From Haloechinothrix sp033042135 (GTDB taxonomy: Bacteria > Actinomycetota > Actinomycetes > Mycobacteriales > Pseudonocardiaceae), in contig NZ_WBXM01000012.1 in NCBI RefSeq assembly GCF_033042135.1, positions 62,001 to 126,000 on the forward strand: DNA of 64,000 nucleotides, written 5' to 3'. The notes under the pieces were generated by a model. It saw nothing but the letters and a program-made list of their open reading frames with translations. It was not told the origin of the DNA and did not search any database. The translations under genes were made by a program, and so were the position numbers. Shown piece after piece: positions 60,082 to 64,000 of the stretch; the stretch's first letter is position 1, and each line of letters starts with the position of its first letter.

Positions 60082-61251
60082 TCACTGCCCTGTCAGCATC
60101 AGCCCGCTCGTCGGAACGCCGGTACCGGCGGTCACCAGCACGTGCCGCGCCTCCGGGACCTGGTTCACCGCGGTTCCCCTGACCTGCCGCACCGCCTCGG
60201 CGATGCCGTTCATCCCATGCACGTAGGCTTCCCCGAGCTGCCCGCCGTGCGGGTTGAGCGGAAGCGTGCCGTGCAGCTCCAGCGTGTCACCAGCGATGAA
60301 GTCCTTGGCCTCCCCTCTGGCGCAGAATCCCAGTTCCTCCAGCTGCATCAGCACGTAGGGGGTGAAGTGGTCGTACAGCACCGCTACATCCACATCGGAG
60401 TGATCCAGCCCGGACTGCTGCCAGAGTTGCCTGCCGACGACTGCCATCTCGGGCAGTGCGGCGAGCTCGTCGCGGTAGTAGCTGGTCATGATGTACTGGT
60501 CGGTCCCGCTGCCCTGCGCCGCCGCGGAGATCACGGCGGGCGGGTGCGGCATGTCCTTCGCCCGCTCGGCGCTGGTGATCACCAGCGCGATGCCACCGTC
60601 GGTTTCCTGGCAGCAGTCCAGCAGCCGCAGCGGCTCGGCGATCCACCGGGAGGACTGGTGGTCGTCCAGCGTGATCGGCTTGCCGTGGAACCAGGCGTTC
60701 GGGTTGGTGGCGGCGTGCTTGCGGTCGATCACCGCGATCCTGCCGAAGTCCTCCGTGCTCGCGCCGTAGTCGTGCAGGTATCGCTGGGCGAGCATAGCCA
60801 CGGTCGCCGCCGGGGTGGCGATCCCCGCCGGGTAGTGGAAGCTGTTGTCGACACCTGAGGTATTGACCTGCTGCGCGGCCGCGTTCGACACCTGGCCGAA
60901 CCGGTGTCCGGAACGTTCGTTGAACGCCCGGTAGGCGACAACCACGTCGGCGGCGCCGGTGGCCACGGCCATCGCGGCCTGCTGGATCGTCGCCGCGGCC
61001 GCGCCTCCCCCGTAGTGCACCCGGCTGAAGAAGCTGAGCTCACCGATGCCGAGCTCGCGAGCCACCGCGATCTCGGCGTTGCTGTCCATGGTGAACGTCA
61101 CCAGACCATCTACATCGGCTGGTGTGAGTCCGGCATCGTCGAGAGCCGAGCGAACCGCCTCGCACGCCAGCCGCAGCTCGCTGCGCCCGGAGTCCTTGGA
61201 GAACTCGGTGGCGCCGATCCCGGTGATCGCTGCCTCACCCGCCAGTGTCAC
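60082..61251 (-). CDS. ltp2: Ltp2, side-chain-cleaving thiolase-like aldolase
   Basis: A 389-residue thiolase-superfamily lyase. Conserved Tyr-rich AVLYDHFTPYVLMQLE near residue 290 and the C-terminal NPHGGQLGEAYVHGMNG near 330 are typical of Ltp2; the usual thiolase Cys is absent. Ltp2 cleaves the C17-hydroxylated side-chain CoA to androstenedione/androstadienedione and propionyl-CoA, with the DUF35 of ChsH2. GTG start overlaps chsH1 (GTGA). Same order as Rv3540c. Confidence 0.9.
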   Translation of the reverse strand: MTLAGEAAITGIGATEFSKDSGRSELRLACEAVRSALDDAGLTPADVDGLVTFTMDSNAEIAVARELGIGELSFFSRVHYGGGAAAATIQQAAMAVATGAADVVVAYRAFNERSGHRFGQVSNAAAQQVNTSGVDNSFHYPAGIATPAATVAMLAQRYLHDYGASTEDFGRIAVIDRKHAATNPNAWFHGKPITLDDHQSSRWIAEPLRLLDCCQETDGGIALVITSAERAKDMPHPPAVISAAAQGSGTDQYIMTSYYRDELAALPEMAVVGRQLWQQSGLDHSDVDVAVLYDHFTPYVLMQLEELGFCARGEAKDFIAGDTLELHGTLPLNPHGGQLGEAYVHGMNGIAEAVRQVRGTAVNQVPEARHVLVTAGTGVPTSGLMLTGQ

Positions 61252-61697
61252 GACTCCACCTCCGGCAACGCGACCTGCACCGTGCCCGTGACGTGTGCGC
61301 CGAGGCTGACCGTGCCGCAGATCTCGACGACGATGCGCTGCTCGCCGCCTGCCTCTATCCGGTCGGCCACGCGCCCGGTCAGCGTCAGGGTGTCGTAGGC
61401 GTAGCAGGGCACGCCGAGTTTGATGTTCACCGACCGCACCAGCGCCTCCGGCCCGGCCCAGTCGGTAACGAACCGCTGCACCAGGCCGGTGTCGGTGAGG
61501 ATGTTCAGGAAGATGTCCTTCGAACCGCGCTGCCTGGCCAGGTCCCTGTCGTGGTGCACGTCCTGGAAGTCCCTGGTGGCCAGGGCGGTGCTGATGACGA
61601 ACGTCGGTGTCACCTCGATCCGCAGCTCCGGCAGTGCGGCGCCGATCTCCACGGCCGAGGCGGGCAGCGTCGCCTGCGGGGTGGTTCCGTCACTCAT
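61248..61697 (-). CDS. chsH1: ChsH1, MaoC-like hydratase subunit
   Basis: A 149-residue single-hotdog hydratase subunit with TRDFQDVHHDRDLA near residue 41 (R-D...H hydratase motif) and IFLNILTDTGLV. With ChsH2 it hydrates 3-OPDC-CoA side chain (C17-C20 double bond). ATG overlaps chsH2 (ATGA); a frame extension to 62003 is antisense. Confidence 0.9.
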   Translation of the reverse strand: MSDGTTPQATLPASAVEIGAALPELRIEVTPTFVISTALATRDFQDVHHDRDLARQRGSKDIFLNILTDTGLVQRFVTDWAGPEALVRSVNIKLGVPCYAYDTLTLTGRVADRIEAGGEQRIVVEICGTVSLGAHVTGTVQVALPEVES

Positions 61698-62719
61698 CGC
61701 GCCACCTCCCAAGCGGGCAGGGTCAGCTCGTCGTCCACGGCGAGGAACACCGCCCGCACCGGCATCCCGATCGTCACCGAGCCCGGGTCGGCGTCGATGA
61801 GCTCGCCGAGCACCCGCACGCCTTCCTCGAGCTCCACCAGCGCCACCACGAACGGCAGCTCCTTGCCGGGCACCGGCGGGTTGTGGTGCACCACGTAGCT
61901 GTAGACGGTGCCGCGGCCACTGGCCACGATGTAATCCGGTTCGATGCCCAGATCTCCCCCGGGATCCACCGGCCCGGGCGGGTGCCGCAGCGTCTCCCCC
62001 CACCGCTGGATGCGCAGCTCGCCGAGCTTCGTGCCCTCCCAGAAGAACGCGGTGTCGACCGAGATCACCGGCCGCAGCACGCCCGCGGCACGTTCCGAGG
62101 CGTCGACGATCCTGCCGGACGGCCCCGCCTGCGGCCGCCGGTCACCGGCGGCCTCGCCGTGTCCGCCGTTGTCGCTGCCTGCCGGGCGGAACTTCAACAC
62201 CCGGAAGGTCATCTCGGCGACCACCTCGTCGCCCACCAGCCAGCGGGTGCGGGTGGTGACGAAGAATCCCTCACCGAGGGCGGTCCGTTTCGGGCCGACC
62301 ACTCCCTCCAACTCGGTGGTGGCTGCCACGTGCTCGCCGGGCCGCAGGTAGCGGTGGTAGGTCTGCTCGGAGTTGGTGGCCACCACCGACGTGTAGCCCG
62401 CGTCGTCGAGGACCGTCATCATCGCGCCGAGCGGGTCGTCGGCGGCCCGCTCGCCGTGCAGCCCGTTCATGGTCCACACCTGCGCCATGGCGGGCGGGGC
62501 GACGAGCTCGCCGTGCACCGATCGTGCCGCGAACTCGGGGTCGGTGTAGACCGGGTTTGCGTCCCCGATCGCCTCCGCCCAGTTGTTGATCATCGCGGTG
62601 TTCACCGGGTCCCGCGCATGCCGAGGCGCGGAGCCGCCCTTGTCGGCGATGCGTTCGGCCTCCCGGTGAATGGCCTGGGCGGTGTCTTCGACCCAGTCGC
62701 CTGTCCGTGCTCCGCTCAT
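61694..62719 (-). CDS. chsH2: ChsH2, MaoC-DUF35 hydratase subunit
   Basis: A 341-residue protein with an N-terminal MaoC hotdog (WAEAIGDANPVYTDPEFA near residue 45; GELVAPPAMAQVWTMNG) and a C-terminal DUF35 OB-fold. It is the partner of ChsH1 for hydration, while its DUF35 part binds Ltp2 and aids the next cleavage. The ATG at 62719 overlaps chsE2's stop; 62 upstream codons of open frame are discarded. Confidence 0.9.
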   Translation of the reverse strand: MSGARTGDWVEDTAQAIHREAERIADKGGSAPRHARDPVNTAMINNWAEAIGDANPVYTDPEFAARSVHGELVAPPAMAQVWTMNGLHGERAADDPLGAMMTVLDDAGYTSVVATNSEQTYHRYLRPGEHVAATTELEGVVGPKRTALGEGFFVTTRTRWLVGDEVVAEMTFRVLKFRPAGSDNGGHGEAAGDRRPQAGPSGRIVDASERAAGVLRPVISVDTAFFWEGTKLGELRIQRWGETLRHPPGPVDPGGDLGIEPDYIVASGRGTVYSYVVHHNPPVPGKELPFVVALVELEEGVRVLGELIDADPGSVTIGMPVRAVFLAVDDELTLPAWEVAR

Positions 62720-63909
62720 CGCGGCACCCTCGGCAGCCCGAGCCCGGTCATGGCGATGAGTTCCCGCTGGATCTCGTTCACCCCACCTCCGAAGGTCAGT
62801 ACGAGGTTGCGTTTGGCCTGCACGTCGAGCCACAGCAGCAGCTCCGCGGTGCCAGGCTCGGCCGGATCGCCGTGCCTGCCGACGACCTCCTCCAGCAGCG
62901 CGCACAGCCGCTGGATGCGGTCGGAACCGAACACCTTGGTCGCCGAGGCGTCCGCGACATCCACCGGTGTGTCCGTCGAGCTGTCCCCCGCCGAGGCGAC
63001 CTGCCAGTTGAGCAGCTCGTTGATGCGCAGCACGGCGCGGGTTTCGGCGAGCGCCTCAGCAACGTCCGGGCAATCGAGCAACGGCGTCCCGGCCTGGCTG
63101 GCGCGTGCGGCGGCCCAGTCGTGCACCCGGTCGTACAGCGCGGCCACGCGCCCGGCGGGTCCCAGCATGACGCGTTCGTGGTTGAGCTGAGTGGTGATCA
63201 GTTGCCAGCCACGGTTCTCCTCACCAACCCGCATGTTGGCGGGAACCCGCACGTCGGTGTAGTAGGTCGCGTTGACGTGATGCGCCCCGTCGCAGGTGAT
63301 GATCGGTGTCCATGAGTAGCCGGGGTCGCTGGTGTCCACGATCAGGATCGAGATGCCCTTGTGTTTCGGCGCGTCCGGGTCGGTGCGCACCGCGAGCCAG
63401 ATGTAGTCGGCGTCGTGCGCCCCGGTGGTGAAGATCTTCTGCCCGTTGACAATGTAGCCTGCGTCCGGGCCATCGCCGTCGCGCACCGCCGTGGTGCGCA
63501 GCGAGGCCAGATCGGTGCCCGCCTCCGGTTCAGAGTAGCCGATCGCGAAGTGCACCTCACCCGCCAGGATCGCGGGAAGGAACTTCTCCTTCTGCTCCGG
63601 AGTGCCGTAGGCCTGTAGGGTGGGGCCCACGGTCTGTAGCGTCACCGAGGGCAGCTGCACGTCGGCGCGGGCAGCTTCGTTGACGAAGATCTGCTGCTCG
63701 ATCGCGCCGAACCCATGACCGCCGTACTCGGTCGGCCAGCCCACACCGAGCCAGCCGTCGCGGCCCATGCGCCGCACCACCTCGCGGAAGGTCGGGCCGT
63801 GCCGCTCAGTCAACATGGCGGCACGTTCCTCATCGGTCATCAGCGTGCTGAAGTACTCGCGCAGCCGCGCCTGGAGCTCGCGCTGCTCGCCGGTCAGTTC
63901 GATGTGCAT
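62716..63909 (-). CDS. chsE2: ChsE2 (FadE29), acyl-CoA dehydrogenase subunit
   Basis: A 397-residue subunit: GWPTEYGGHGFGAIEQ near residue 57, YSEPEAGTDLASLRTTAV near 125, NGQKIFTTGAHDAD, and FGGGVNEIQRELIAMTGLGLP at the end. With ChsE1 it forms the heterotetramer that dehydrogenates the last propionyl-CoA side chain. ATG start; chsE1 ends two bases upstream. A close relative of ChsE4 encoded at 6854. Confidence 0.88.
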   Translation of the reverse strand: MHIELTGEQRELQARLREYFSTLMTDEERAAMLTERHGPTFREVVRRMGRDGWLGVGWPTEYGGHGFGAIEQQIFVNEAARADVQLPSVTLQTVGPTLQAYGTPEQKEKFLPAILAGEVHFAIGYSEPEAGTDLASLRTTAVRDGDGPDAGYIVNGQKIFTTGAHDADYIWLAVRTDPDAPKHKGISILIVDTSDPGYSWTPIITCDGAHHVNATYYTDVRVPANMRVGEENRGWQLITTQLNHERVMLGPAGRVAALYDRVHDWAAARASQAGTPLLDCPDVAEALAETRAVLRINELLNWQVASAGDSSTDTPVDVADASATKVFGSDRIQRLCALLEEVVGRHGDPAEPGTAELLLWLDVQAKRNLVLTFGGGVNEIQRELIAMTGLGLPRVPR

Positions 63910-63911
63910 GG

Positions 63912-64000
63912 TCAGCTCCCAGCGCCCGCGCCGAGCGTGGCCAGTCGCGTCCGGTGCCCGCCGAGCAGGCGGGTGAGGTCTTTGAGGTCGGAGTAGTGCC
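63912..64000 (-). CDS. chsE1: ChsE1 (FadE28), C-terminal fragment
   Basis: The last 28 codons of the gene preceding chsE2 in the operon; it runs off the right edge. Visible residues HYSDLKDLTRLLGG and a Gly/Ala-rich tail. By position (Rv3544c-Rv3543c) it should be the ChsE1 subunit. The fragment itself is too short for independent identification. Confidence 0.6.
   Translation of the reverse strand, partial: HYSDLKDLTRLLGGHRTRLATLGAGAGS

Overview
The window is a high-GC actinobacterial chromosome segment. Dense divergent operons, GTG/ATG starts overlapping the preceding stop (ATGA/GTGA), KstR- and KstR2-type operators and an mce4 (YrbE4) locus all point to a mycolic-acid-type or Pseudonocardiales actinomycete. 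A Pseudonocardiaceae member is my best guess; I cannot name the species. Almost the whole window is a sterol (cholesterol-type) degradation island in which operons matching those of Mycobacterium tuberculosis and Rhodococcus can be followed one after another. Gene identities come from family motifs, gene order and remembered homologues, not from searches.

Layout. (1) 1-5400, minus: an operon of alcohol dehydrogenase, HSD4A-like SDR, aldehyde dehydrogenase, Rv2002-like hydroxysteroid dehydrogenase, yrbE4A and the start of yrbE4B, preceded by two tandem KstR boxes. (2) 5503-10788: an Old-Yellow-Enzyme reductase diverging from fadE26-fadE27-fadD17 (chsE4, chsE5) around a perfect KstR box. (3) 10.8-18 kb: a less familiar segment with a TetR regulator, an operon of conserved hypothetical, aldehyde dehydrogenase and phosphotransferase, and a Tat-type secreted alkaline-phosphatase-superfamily protein fused to cell-wall-binding repeats, with KstR-like boxes in the divergent promoter. 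(4) 18.1-29.5 kb: side-chain activation and cleavage (nitronate-monooxygenase-like enzyme, fadD19, echA19, a second fadD, DUF35 protein, ltp4, ltp3, cyp125, fadA5). (5) 29.6-44.9 kb: the KstR2 regulon for the C and D rings (two SDRs, echA20, ipdA, ipdB, ipdC, fadA6, kstR2, ipdF, fadE30, fadD3, an extra enoyl-CoA hydratase, fadE31, fadE32, fadE33). (6) 44.9-49.8 kb: a secreted trypsin-like protease and a glycosyltransferase/methyltransferase/alpha-toroid cluster that does not belong to known sterol catabolism but has a KstR box upstream. (7) 49.98-59.1 kb: A/B-ring degradation, hsaA-hsaD-hsaC-hsaB diverging from kstD-kshA-(small Cys protein)-kshB-chsH3-like. (8) 59.2-64 kb: a DUF5134 membrane protein, then chsE1(partial)-chsE2-chsH1/H2-ltp2 for removal of the last propionyl side-chain unit.

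Together the genes cover uptake (YrbE4, rest outside the window), C26 oxidation (CYP125, perhaps the ADH/ALDH pair), CoA activation, three rounds of side-chain beta-oxidation and retro-aldol cleavage, ring opening (KstD, KshAB, HsaA-D) and HIP-CoA breakdown (FadD3, IpdF, IpdC, EchA20, IpdAB, FadE30-33, FadA6). HsaE/F/G, KstR itself and mce4A-F are not in the window.

Non-coding features: thirteen KstR-type and two KstR2-type operators; a recurring palindrome with half-site GAGCTGAACGT at gene ends; bidirectional hairpins between convergent genes; and a three-copy 32-bp-period repeat downstream of hsaB. The only gene-free stretch of more than about 300 bases is 49591-49981, which holds a doubtful small ORF, a KstR box and that repeat. 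No tRNA, rRNA, insertion sequence or CRISPR array was seen.
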